Shown piece after piece: positions 22,534 to 29,687 of a stretch of DNA of 32,896 bases. A program made the position numbers and the translations under genes. The stretch covers positions 1 through 32,896 of the IMG/VR virus record IMGVR_UViG_3300020442_002503, one strand, 5' to 3'. Numbering within the stretch: position 1 is the stretch's first letter; every line of letters starts with the position of its first letter. The notes beneath the pieces are model-generated. The model saw only the letters and a program-made list of their open reading frames with translations, had not been told where the DNA came from and did not search any database. Source of the DNA: a virus.

Positions 22534-24759
22534 TTAGATAGCGCAAGCGCCTCCTTCACAAACCATTTCTTTTTCTGTATCGCCATCTCCGTCTGGCGTA
22601 TTGGCATAATAAAAGTTTTTAAGACCGTACTTGTATCCATAAATTTGGTCTTTTACCAGCTCACTAAGAGGTATGTTACCATCTTCATAGTGATTATAGT
22701 TATAGTATAGATTAGTGCTCATGCTCATGTCCACAAACTTCTGGATTACCGCAGCTAAATGTATTACGCATTCGTTTCCTTCTATTTCCCAAGCCTTTGT
22801 GTAGAAGTTTTTTCTTGAAGAATAGTTCGGCACTAATTGCTTTAGAACACCGTTCTTTGCTTTTTTGTAAGACAGTAAATCTCTGACTGGCTCAATACCG
22901 TTAGTGCTATTCTGTATGACACTAGAGGATTCGCATGGCATGACGGCGCTTAGGGTTGAGTGTCTAAGACCAAACTCTTTAACTCTTGATCTTAATTCTT
23001 CCCAGTCCATATTGTAGCATGGTTTTACCAGTTTGTCAACTTCTTTTTTATACCAATCTATAGGAAGTTTTCCCTTTGAGTATTTAGTTTCCGAAAACTT
23101 TTCACACGCCCCTAGCTTCTCAGCTAGCTTACACGACTCATTAATCAAGTTCCACTGTATTTTTTCCATAAGTTCATGGACTAGCTTGAGAGCCTCTGGG
23201 TCTTCGTACTTCAATTTATTCTTAGCTAGAAAGCCAGCTAAATTAGTAATTCCTATTCCTAAAGATCTTCTATTCTTTGTGAAGTTTTCTCCGGCCTTAA
23301 CTGGGTAGTCTTGATAATCAATCACTGATTCTAATGCATTGACTGCGACAAAGCACGCTGATTGAATATCGCTATCATTGTTAAGCTCTAAAAGGTTCAA
23401 AGCAGAGAGTATGCAGATCCCTATTTCGCCATCTTCGTCATCAATCGAAGAGATAGGCTCTGTTGGGTGTATGATTTCTTGACAAAGATTTGACATATAA
23501 ACTGGCGTGTCCCATGAGCCGTGTTCGTTAGCGTTGTCAATATTCATGCTGTATATTCTTCCAGTCTCAAGACGCTCTCTAGCAAAAACCTCTGCAAGTT
23601 TTCTAGCTGGAATCTTCTTTTTCATCTTTATAGATCTTGAGTTTTCGTACTTCACATAAAGCTCTTCAAATTTTTTGTTGTCGCCAAACGATTCGTAGAG
23701 ACCTGTAGCTTCGTGTGGGCTAAATAGAGTTATATCCTCATTAGCAATGAGTCTCTCGTAGAATAGTTTGCAAAACTGGATTGAATAATCCAACTTCCTT
23801 ACTCTGTTATCGTCAGTGCCAGCGTTGTTCTTTAAAACAATAACATCTTCTATCTCATAGTGCCAGAAGGGGACATGCACAGTTGCGGAACCTCCCCTAA
23901 TTCCATTCTGACTTGTTGACTTAACTGCAGATTCAAAGTTTTTAAGATAAGGTATTAAGCCAGTATGTATAACTTCGCCTCCTCTTATGGGAGAATTTAT
24001 AGGCCTAATTCTGCCTACATTTAAGCCTATGCCAGCCCTTCTGGCGGTATACTTACCGACTGCGTGTATGCTAGAAAATATTGAATCCAAGTCGTCCTCA
24101 ACGTCAACCAAAACGCAACTAGCAAACTGCTTTATATTAGTTCTCACCCCAGCCATTATTGGTGTAGGCAGGTTTATCTTAAATGTAGAAAAGCAATCAT
24201 ATGCTTTCTTGACACTTCTTAGGTCGTTAAAAAGACACATTGCAATTAATATATATGCCATCTGTGGTGTTTCGTATATTCTTCCGGTAATCCTGTTCTT
24301 AACTAGGTATTTATCTACCATTTGTTGCAGACCAGCGTAGGTATATAGATCGTCTCTTTTGTGGTTAATGTAAGATTCTATTTTTTCTATATCTTCATTG
24401 CTCCACTTTTCAAGAATGTCGGGGTCATATATACCGCTGTCTACATTGATTTGTATGTGATGTAAAAGACTAGGCTCCTTTGAGCCTTTCCAGACTTCTC
24501 TCCTCAATGACATGTTAAGTAATCTGGCCGCCACGTATTGATAATTTGGATTTGACTGCGATATTAGATCGTTGGCTGATTTAATTAGTATCTTATGGAT
24601 TTCTTCAGTAGTTATGCCGTTTGTAATTGAAAGATTGGCATTCATCTCTATTTCTGACATAGAAACGTTAGTTAACCCCTCAGTTGCCCACTCAACGACC
24701 TTGTGTATCTTCTCTACGTTGTAATCTTCTTTGCTGCCGTCTCTTTTTGTTACTTGCAT
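22534..24759 (-). CDS. nrdA: Class Ia ribonucleotide reductase alpha subunit
   Basis: A 741-residue large subunit (E. coli NrdA has 761). An ATP-cone allosteric domain occupies about 1-90 (VTKRDGSKEDYNVEKIHKVV). The active-site set is present: CVLVDVEDD (E. coli C225), SNLCQEI (C439 and E441), CILSALNL (C462), the radical-path pair FYYANT (Y730, Y731) and the redox C-terminus CEGGAC. It reduces NDPs to dNDPs with NrdB. The ATG has only a weak Shine-Dalgarno. A 168-bp upstream gap with promoter, direct repeat and hairpin suggests controlled expression. The operon continues into nrdB, dut, phoH and the FmdB-like gene. Confidence 0.95.
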   Translation of the reverse strand: MQVTKRDGSKEDYNVEKIHKVVEWATEGLTNVSMSEIEMNANLSITNGITTEEIHKILIKSANDLISQSNPNYQYVAARLLNMSLRREVWKGSKEPSLLHHIQINVDSGIYDPDILEKWSNEDIEKIESYINHKRDDLYTYAGLQQMVDKYLVKNRITGRIYETPQMAYILIAMCLFNDLRSVKKAYDCFSTFKINLPTPIMAGVRTNIKQFASCVLVDVEDDLDSIFSSIHAVGKYTARRAGIGLNVGRIRPINSPIRGGEVIHTGLIPYLKNFESAVKSTSQNGIRGGSATVHVPFWHYEIEDVIVLKNNAGTDDNRVRKLDYSIQFCKLFYERLIANEDITLFSPHEATGLYESFGDNKKFEELYVKYENSRSIKMKKKIPARKLAEVFARERLETGRIYSMNIDNANEHGSWDTPVYMSNLCQEIIHPTEPISSIDDEDGEIGICILSALNLLELNNDSDIQSACFVAVNALESVIDYQDYPVKAGENFTKNRRSLGIGITNLAGFLAKNKLKYEDPEALKLVHELMEKIQWNLINESCKLAEKLGACEKFSETKYSKGKLPIDWYKKEVDKLVKPCYNMDWEELRSRVKEFGLRHSTLSAVMPCESSSVIQNSTNGIEPVRDLLSYKKAKNGVLKQLVPNYSSRKNFYTKAWEIEGNECVIHLAAVIQKFVDMSMSTNLYYNYNHYEDGNIPLSELVKDQIYGYKYGLKNFYYANTPDGDGDTEKEMVCEGGACAI

Positions 24760-24782
24760 CTTTTATCTTTCTAATAAAAATA

Positions 24783-24807
24783 CCGACCCCGCTAAAAGCG
24801 AGGACGG
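24783..24807 (-). terminator. Terminator-like hairpin in the nrdA leader
   Basis: On the minus strand an 11-position stem (one T-T mismatch and one G-T wobble) closes on a 3-base loop and is followed by TATTTTTATT, the form of an intrinsic terminator. It lies 24 bp before the nrdA ATG and downstream of the predicted promoter, so it would have to be bypassed for nrdA expression. It may be an attenuator or the terminator of the upstream operon with partial read-through. A 16-codon frame starting ATGATGCCG overlaps it and stops just before nrdA. Confidence 0.5.
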
Positions 24808-24815
24808 CATCATAT

Positions 24816-24847
24816 ATTTAGTCTTTAATAATTTTCAATTTAGTCTT
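24816..24847 (-). repeat. Direct repeat in the nrdA leader
   Basis: ATTTAGTCTT occurs twice, at 24816-24825 and 24838-24847, with starts 22 bp apart, about two helical turns. Both copies lie between the predicted TATAAT box and the hairpin, inside the transcribed leader. The spacing is suitable for a protein binding one DNA face twice. Chance cannot be excluded in AT-rich sequence. Confidence 0.4.
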
Positions 24848-24874
24848 CTCAATGTTTATCTTGGTTAACAATTA

Positions 24875-24901
24875 ATTATAGCCCGCAAACGACATGTTTG
24901 C
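24875..24901 (-). promoter_or_regulatory. Predicted promoter for nrdA with inverted repeat in the spacer
   Basis: TATAAT (24880-24875, minus strand) lies about 116 bp before nrdA. No fitting -35 is seen. Instead a perfect inverted repeat, GCAAAC-5 nt-GTTTGC, occupies 24885-24901, exactly the region between -10 and -35. This could be an operator or activator site for the reductase operon; alternatively it is the end of the upstream operon, though no T-run follows. The remainder of the 168-bp gap holds the direct repeat and hairpin listed separately. Confidence 0.45.
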
Positions 24902-24927
24902 ATGACAAAAGATTTAAACTTTTACAA

Positions 24928-25149
24928 TTAGTCTGCTGATTTAGTATTGTCTTTAGCCCATTTGACACCAGCTTCAATTATGATTGCGATAATTGGAACC
25001 ACCAAAGCGCTTGATGTTCCAAAATCCAATTCGCCAATATTTTCACCCATGTAAGCGAGTGACGCTGCAGCACCAACTAAAATGGCATTTCTGCCCAAGC
25101 TGATAAAGTCTGCCCAGTTAAACGAGAATTTTTTTGAGTCGGAATTCAT
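24928..25149 (-). CDS. Small two-segment membrane protein, holin candidate
   Basis: A 73-residue protein with two hydrophobic segments: RNAILVGAAASLAYM (about 20-34) and ALVVPIIAIIIEAGVKWA (about 48-65), with a short charged start (MNSDSKKFS) and a charged tail (KDNTKSAD). The size and two-segment layout match class II holins, which form the lysis pore; this is inferred from topology only, and no endolysin gene is in the window. The ATG at 25149 has AAAGG 7 nt upstream; a GTG five codons earlier is less likely. It directly follows the membrane PAS gene and is the last gene before the nrdA promoter. Confidence 0.6.
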   Translation of the reverse strand: MNSDSKKFSFNWADFISLGRNAILVGAAASLAYMGENIGELDFGTSSALVVPIIAIIIEAGVKWAKDNTKSAD

Positions 25150-25163
25150 TATACTACCTTTCA

Positions 25164-25742
25164 CTAATTTGATAATTCATAAACACTAATTAGAAATCCG
25201 CCATGCTCCTTCGAGTTTATCCTGTAGGGAAAACCTACCATTCTTACGTTTTTGTTATCTGATGTTTTTGCGTTCCTAGAGAATCTCCTGTTCATACTTA
25301 AGCAAGACTTAAATTCTTGGAGAAACTCTTCTCTTTCGTCCTCATGTATGTATATCAACCAATCAAACCCCGCTATGTCTGTTAGAGCGAGCCCAGTCAG
25401 ATCATAAAAGGGTTCGTTAGTCCATATCAAATTACCATCTTTGTCTGTCTCAAAAAGCGCTGTATTTGAGTAGTGCAGTGAGGCTTTAGTTCTCTGCTCA
25501 ATAACTTTTTGTGATCGCTCTATGCTTTCACAAGTGTCAGACAGCCTGACTACAGCATCCTTCAGGCTCCCTCCGCCATTACAGGTTATTTCCTTCTCAA
25601 TAATTTCTATTGACTTCACAACTTCTTCGTGCTTATCAATAAACTTCATCGCAGGTCTTAAAACTTTAACCCACACACCGGCCATGAAACTAGCCAAAGT
25701 TCCTACCATAGTTATTAAGAAAGTTACATCTTCGACTGACAT
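25164..25742 (-). CDS. Membrane-anchored PAS-domain protein
   Basis: A 192-residue protein. An N-terminal hydrophobic segment (about 6-24, TFLITMVGTLASFMAGVWV) is followed by a likely coiled-coil linker (KFIDKHEEVVKSIEIIEKE and on to KVIEQRT, about 34-86) and a PAS domain (about 94-190): ALFETDKDGNLIWTN, then FYDLTGLALTDIAGFDWL and IHEDEREEFLQEF, ending FPYRINSKEHGGFLISVYE. PAS domains sense ligands, redox or light or mediate dimerisation; no output domain (kinase, cyclase) is attached, so the domain is the end of the protein. It overlaps the GT31-like stop by 1 nt (TAATG) and runs into the holin candidate. Its role in the phage is unknown. Confidence 0.75.
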   Translation of the reverse strand: MSVEDVTFLITMVGTLASFMAGVWVKVLRPAMKFIDKHEEVVKSIEIIEKEITCNGGGSLKDAVVRLSDTCESIERSQKVIEQRTKASLHYSNTALFETDKDGNLIWTNEPFYDLTGLALTDIAGFDWLIYIHEDEREEFLQEFKSCLSMNRRFSRNAKTSDNKNVRMVGFPYRINSKEHGGFLISVYELSN

Positions 25743-26479
25743 TATGTTTGTCTTTCGGTGAAGTTTTTATGTCTGTCCCTTATTTCCTCAGATTTTAATC
25801 CCATATGATCTATAGTTAAATGTTCCACAAGCCTTCCCATTTCTATCAGACTCACACCATTGTTAAAAAGTATATGACTGATAGCCATGTCTTCGTAAAG
25901 CCATTTTTTTGAGGGGTTTGAAGAATCTAATTGGTATTTATCTTCAGACAGCTCATTGGCTAGTATTTTGCAGTTTGTTTTGTCTATTACGTAGCAGTGA
26001 CCTTGCGCCCATTTTTTTGGAAATATCCCCGTGTAAGGAACCCTGTCTTTACGTTTTACTTTCTTGTAGTGCCATGTCCTGCATGACTCTGGTGGGTTTT
26101 CGGGGTCTGTGAATTCATCTTTTACAATATTGTCTGCAATGGTTGTGGCAAAGCTTATCTTGTTTTTCTTTAAGTCTTTTACTTTTGAAAGCAAGGCATC
26201 AAAGCTTGGTATGTATATGTCACTGTCAAGTTTTATAAGATAATCAAAGTCATTTTTTAATGCAAACTTTATTGTTTCGTGTGTTTTTTGCAAAAGGTTT
26301 TTGTAAGACTCTCTGCATGGTAGGTATAGATTTCTACCTTTTTGTGTAATACCTTTTGGCTGTCCGTATATATACCTTATGTCACACTCTTCTGGGTTTT
26401 CCTTGGGTAAGCAGGTTTCTTCAAGAGCCCGTATTCTGTCTTCGTGTTTTGGGCAGGAAAATATAGCAAATAGAAACAT
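25742..26479 (-). CDS. GT31-like glycosyltransferase
   Basis: A 245-residue GT-A type transferase. It opens MFLFAIFSCPKHEDR, then CRESYKNLLQKTHETIKFAL (about 54-73) and DFDYLIKLDSDIYIP (about 76-90) with the DxD metal motif, and later a GHCYVIDK strand and LYEDMAISHILF with a catalytic-type E-D. The order Y.NLl.Kt...i.w, K.DdD, EDv matches beta-1,3-galactosyltransferase-like family GT31. It likely transfers a sugar during phage or host glycan modification. No Shine-Dalgarno precedes the ATG, which begins right after the U-tract of the terminator of the preceding gene. It starts the operon with the PAS and holin-like genes. Confidence 0.75.
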   Translation of the reverse strand: MFLFAIFSCPKHEDRIRALEETCLPKENPEECDIRYIYGQPKGITQKGRNLYLPCRESYKNLLQKTHETIKFALKNDFDYLIKLDSDIYIPSFDALLSKVKDLKKNKISFATTIADNIVKDEFTDPENPPESCRTWHYKKVKRKDRVPYTGIFPKKWAQGHCYVIDKTNCKILANELSEDKYQLDSSNPSKKWLYEDMAISHILFNNGVSLIEMGRLVEHLTIDHMGLKSEEIRDRHKNFTERQT

Positions 26480-26486
26480 AAAAAAC

Positions 26487-26524
26487 CAAAAAAAAGGCGG
26501 AGTGCTCCCGAGGGAGCAAACCGC
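26487..26524 (-). terminator. Strong intrinsic terminator after the isolated structural-type gene
   Basis: On the minus strand an arm starting GCGG and ending GCTCC pairs with GGAGC...CCGC over a CTCG tetraloop, with a 2-nt mismatch in the middle, and is followed directly by eight T residues, two G and more T. It ends the 27238-26543 gene 19 bp after its stop and lies 8-45 bp before the GT31-like ATG, so that gene must depend on read-through or an unseen promoter. Confidence 0.85.
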
Positions 26525-26542
26525 GTGAGAAAAAAATAGATA

Positions 26543-27238
26543 TTAAGAAGAACCGTCAAGCTCTTCGTATGCATCTTTAGCTTTGTAATCATCAGTTTGT
26601 GGGCCACCTGCTCCACCGAAGTGGTAAACAAGTTCGCCGGGAACTGATCTGGTTGACTTAATTTCAGAAGCAACCGCTGCAGATCCATCTGTTGGGTTAA
26701 TAAAAGTAAGAGCGTCGCCAGCAGTTGCCCACTTTGTGAAGCCCGGAGTAATCTCTGTGCTTGGTCGAGCCAATACGTTGATGTCGCCAGATGCGTGAGG
26801 GTTAGAGCCAAGTCTATCACTAATCTTAACAACTTCTGTTCCTGCGGCTGGTGCGCCACCATTTGCTCCTTGGCGAAGATTGTCTACCGTTACGCCACTT
26901 AGCTTTTTGGTAACGTTTCCACCCTGAACAACCCAAGTTGTTCCGTGAGTAACGTGGTCATTAGAATTGTAGGCAAAGGTGCCTTCTGAGTAAGCCTTTG
27001 TTACGCCAACTCTGTCTGTTGTAGAACCAGTGTTAGCGGTAAGTTCGATGACCTTACCTCCAACTGTTTCGTCCTTAGTATCAGAGCGAAGAGCGTTAAC
27101 TTCTACTTGATTCTTGATTGGGCCAACGCCAGTGTCGATATTGCCACCGTTGACAACTGTACCACCTTCGACCTGAGCGTCTTTGGCAGCCTTTGCGTGT
27201 GCGTAAGTAGTCGCACTTGTTGCGGATTTAAAAGCCAT
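26543..27238 (-). CDS. Isolated, highly expressed-looking protein, virion decoration candidate
   Basis: A 231-residue protein rich in Ala, Gly, Thr, Val and Asn with almost no cysteine (MAFKSATSATTYAHAKAAKD at the start, then GGTVVNGGNIDTG, ELTANTGSTTDRVG and similar short beta-strand segments). The composition and lack of catalytic motifs recall phage head-decoration or fibre proteins; no domain family is identified. Unlike its neighbours it stands alone with a -35/-10 promoter, an ideal AGGAGG 6 nt before the ATG and a strong terminator, all marks of a product made in large amounts. Its base composition also looks more GC-rich than adjacent genes. A capsid-decoration role is inferred. Confidence 0.65.
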   Translation of the reverse strand: MAFKSATSATTYAHAKAAKDAQVEGGTVVNGGNIDTGVGPIKNQVEVNALRSDTKDETVGGKVIELTANTGSTTDRVGVTKAYSEGTFAYNSNDHVTHGTTWVVQGGNVTKKLSGVTVDNLRQGANGGAPAAGTEVVKISDRLGSNPHASGDINVLARPSTEITPGFTKWATAGDALTFINPTDGSAAVASEIKSTRSVPGELVYHFGGAGGPQTDDYKAKDAYEELDGSS

Positions 27239-27311
27239 GATAAGCCTCCTAAAATAAGATTAATTATTAGTAATGTCCGTTCCGGCTAAAAATCCTTGTT
27301 TTCCTAAACAT

Positions 27312-27341
27312 ATTATACACTTTATTTCATTCTCATCGCAA
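27312..27341 (-). promoter_or_regulatory. Predicted promoter of the isolated structural-type gene
   Basis: TTGCGA (27341-27336) and TATAAT (27317-27312) on the minus strand are separated by 18 bp and lie at the end of the sigma factor gene, about 75 bp before the ATG at 27238. The -35 matches consensus at four of six positions. The predicted leader ends in an ideal AGGAGG ribosome-binding site. Confidence 0.55.
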
Positions 27342-27795
27342 GTCTAGCGAGAGATTTTTTGATTTTTCTTCTGGTAGTCTCTCTGTTCAAACCAAACTTT
27401 TCAGCTATTTCTTTTACAGAAAGCCCTGAAAGCTTATCCCTAACCATTTGTTTATTGGGGAGTAAGTCTATCTCTTCTTCTAGCTCTACACTAAAGCTAT
27501 AGTCTTTCCTGTCGTGGATATTTGAGTGTACAGGGCCAAAGTCTGAATTTTTTTGCTTGAACTTTAACTCCCTCAAGCACTCTATCTGAACCCCCTTGTA
27601 AAGGTAGGTCAAAAATAACGTTCCAAATTTTGGGTTGTAGTGCTGGTGAGCTTTCCACATAGCGTTAACATGACAGGTCTGTATTTCATCTAAGGAAAGC
27701 TGTTTTGAAAAAGACATGGAAGCCTTGTTCATAATCCTAACTAAATCCTCGTCCCTCATATCTCTTTCAATCTTCTCGTTTAAAGTCAACTCCAT
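27322..27795 (-). CDS. Small sigma-70-family factor
   Basis: A 157-residue protein with a region 2-like N-terminal half: LDEIQTCHVNAMWKAHQHYNP followed by FGTLFLTYLYKGVQIECLREL (about 37-79), the pattern 'a...a..kyd...g.f.tYl...i...i', and a region 4-like helix-turn-helix at the C-terminus (LSGLSVKEIAEKFGLNRET then a basic helix KIKKSLARL, about 121-151). It would direct RNA polymerase to phage promoters, probably at a late stage, as with other short phage sigma factors. The ATG at 27795 is chosen because AGGAG stands 6 nt upstream; the ATG 6 bp earlier is too close. It overlaps the upstream gene by 29 nt. Its target promoters are unknown. Confidence 0.75.
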   Translation of the reverse strand: MELTLNEKIERDMRDEDLVRIMNKASMSFSKQLSLDEIQTCHVNAMWKAHQHYNPKFGTLFLTYLYKGVQIECLRELKFKQKNSDFGPVHSNIHDRKDYSFSVELEEEIDLLPNKQMVRDKLSGLSVKEIAEKFGLNRETTRRKIKKSLARLAMRMK

Positions 27796-28225
27796 AATCA
27801 TCTCCTATAGTATTTTCAATTTCTTCTCTAACGTTTTTAAAATCAAACATTCTGCCAACACCAATAAAGAATCTATATCGGCTGCAGATTTTCAAAATCT
27901 CCACTCCATTAATTTCGTTTAGTGTTTCTTTAATGGATGGTGTAATGTCAAAATTTGTATGTCCTATCCAGCAGTCAAAACTACTCATTAAAGCTATTTC
28001 GTTTGACAGATCTTCTGTCACTGGAACTGGTAATATAAAGCTATCTGATACTTGGTGCTCGTCGTATTCTTCTTGAGTGTAATATTCAGCAGGCTCTTCT
28101 TGTAATTCTTCGGGCTGTAGGTTTTCAGCAACACTTTTCATGATTTTCTGAAAATGTGGTGAGGATAACTGATTTTCTATAAGGTCTTCATATTTTTGCC
28201 AGCCTATTGTTCTGGTTTTTCTCAT
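27767..28225 (-). CDS. Conserved-looking phage protein of unknown function
   Basis: A 152-residue protein. A strongly acidic middle (ENLQPEELQEEPAEYYTQEE, about 34-53) precedes a compact part with SFDCWIGHTNFDIT and GVEILKICSRYRFFIGVGRMF (about 82-128), which looks like the conserved core and which I recall from other marine phages without assigned function. The ATG at 28225 is chosen because GGAG lies 6 nt upstream; a TTG four codons earlier is less likely. It sits between another small phage protein and the sigma factor. Confidence 0.6.
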   Translation of the reverse strand: MRKTRTIGWQKYEDLIENQLSSPHFQKIMKSVAENLQPEELQEEPAEYYTQEEYDEHQVSDSFILPVPVTEDLSNEIALMSSFDCWIGHTNFDITPSIKETLNEINGVEILKICSRYRFFIGVGRMFDFKNVREEIENTIGDDYGVDFKRED

Positions 28226-28239
28226 GGCACGCTCCAAAA

Positions 28240-28617
28240 TTAAAGTACGTCTTTTGGTTTAATACACGGCTCCTCTTTTTTATCCTTATTTCCTGTGCTA
28301 TTCTTTGTTAGCTGTAAAATCTGAAGTATGTTTAGCATCTTTAGTAGCTCTTCAGACTTTCCTCCCTCCATCATTCCTTCCTTAACCAGCTCCAGAGTGG
28401 GCGTAAAATAAACTGATCCGGATATTCCGGCTAAGAGTATGGTAAGATTCTCAATAGATTCTGGCGTAAAATCTGGAACAGAAATATCTACTTTTGGCTC
28501 ACCTTCATCTACAAAGTATATTAACTGCGCGCCAAATGGGTGTTCCTCTTCAGCTTCTTCGACTACTTCAGGATCAAGTTGTGAGACCTCTTCCTTTTTT
28601 TTAAAAAAATTAAACAT
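28240..28617 (-). CDS. Conserved-looking small acidic phage protein
   Basis: A 125-residue protein: a basic start (MFNFFKKKEE), an acidic stretch (DPEVVEEAEEEH), a compact core FGAQLIYFVDEGEPKVDIS with FTPESIENLTILLAGISG (about 27-67), and a helical end (ELLKMLNILQILQL) with a lysine-rich tail. No motif of known function is seen. It overlaps the GT4-like gene by 8 nt (ATGTTTAA), lacks a clear Shine-Dalgarno and is probably translated by coupling. Confidence 0.55.
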   Translation of the reverse strand: MFNFFKKKEEVSQLDPEVVEEAEEEHPFGAQLIYFVDEGEPKVDISVPDFTPESIENLTILLAGISGSVYFTPTLELVKEGMMEGGKSEELLKMLNILQILQLTKNSTGNKDKKEEPCIKPKDVL

Positions 28618-29677
28618 TTGATAGTATCTTTTCTGCTGAATTATCCCAACTGAATTTTAAAGCGGTCTCTACCCCTTGCTCGTTGACATTAAGAGAGCCT
28701 TCAGTGTTTAGTTTGTGGACTGCTCTCATGTGCTCTACTATCTGGTCTATCTGGTTTTCTCCAATGCTGGCCCAAGAGCCTTGCTTTCCATCAAACCATT
28801 TTCCATCATATGCTTTTTCTATCTTATCTATCGACACTAGGCGTGAGTTTTCTTTAGTGCAAAACTCTTTGTGCGCAGAATAATCTGTAATTATCAGGTG
28901 TTTTCCGCAGGCAAGAAGCTCTAACGCTTCTAAATTCCAGCCTTCAGCTCTAGCTGGGAATATACCGCAGTCAACTTGAGACATAATATTATACACTTCT
29001 TGAGAAGTTTGTACTCTATTAACAAGCCTTATTTTGTCTCTCAGGTTGGAGCTCATGTAGATATTTTGCCACTGTCTAGTCTCTTTGTCTGTACAAAACG
29101 GATTGTCGCACATCATCCATAGTTCTACGTTATCATCTTTTGTGAAGGCTTTATTGAAGCATTTCGCAATAACGTCGTGACCTTTTCTGACTTCCCACTT
29201 ACCGCAGTTAAAGAATATTGTAGCATCTTTTTTCTGTTTGTCAACCCTTTTAAATGTTTTATTATCAACACCAAGCGGGATTACATTTACATGCTCAGGA
29301 GATATGTCTATTTCGTCTAGTATAACTGACTTAGCCCATTCAGAGCATACAAATATTTTGTCTAAATACGAAAGGTGGTGCTTCTCGACATCCTTAAACT
29401 TGTCCAGCTCAAACACAGGAAACCCAATCTTCTGTCCGTTCCCTACAAACTGAGACATGTCATGTTGATGCCAAAGTCTTACGCAGGGAGCGTCCCAATC
29501 TGGCAACGCAGCATTGTTTACCTGTTGCTGTATTACCGCCACATCTTCCCTGCTAGTAAGCTGAGGTTCAGATATAGGCCATAAAGAAACTTTAGTTTTA
29601 GTGTGCAGGGCTTTGCATATATTTAATCCTGCTACCCCGTACCCCAAAGAGTTGATTGGTGCTATTAGGTTAATCAT
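28610..29677 (-). CDS. GT4-like glycosyltransferase
   Basis: A 355-residue GT-B fold enzyme. It opens MINLIAPINSLGYGVAGLNI, the glycine-rich first loop. FVCSEWAKSVILDE (about 111-124) and VNVIPLGVDNKTFKR (about 134-148) are the classic group 1 linker motif, followed by FNCGKWEVRKGHDVIAKCF at the start of the second domain. GIFPARAEGWNLEALELLACGKHLI (about 238-262) carries the E-x7-E donor-site motif (E-G-W-N-L-E-A-L-E). These features define GT4-type retaining transferases. Gene placement after an NDP-sugar synthase suggests it uses that donor. GAGGAG lies 6 nt before the ATG. Confidence 0.85.
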   Translation of the reverse strand: MINLIAPINSLGYGVAGLNICKALHTKTKVSLWPISEPQLTSREDVAVIQQQVNNAALPDWDAPCVRLWHQHDMSQFVGNGQKIGFPVFELDKFKDVEKHHLSYLDKIFVCSEWAKSVILDEIDISPEHVNVIPLGVDNKTFKRVDKQKKDATIFFNCGKWEVRKGHDVIAKCFNKAFTKDDNVELWMMCDNPFCTDKETRQWQNIYMSSNLRDKIRLVNRVQTSQEVYNIMSQVDCGIFPARAEGWNLEALELLACGKHLIITDYSAHKEFCTKENSRLVSIDKIEKAYDGKWFDGKQGSWASIGENQIDQIVEHMRAVHKLNTEGSLNVNEQGVETALKFSWDNSAEKILSNV

Positions 29678-29687
29678 TTACTTCTCC

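Noticed and set aside
22530-22640. Longer NrdB start at 22640 inside nrdA
   Set aside because: The extra 36 residues do not look like NrdB, overlap the conserved nrdA C-terminus, and the ATG at 22532 gives a normal NrdB start.
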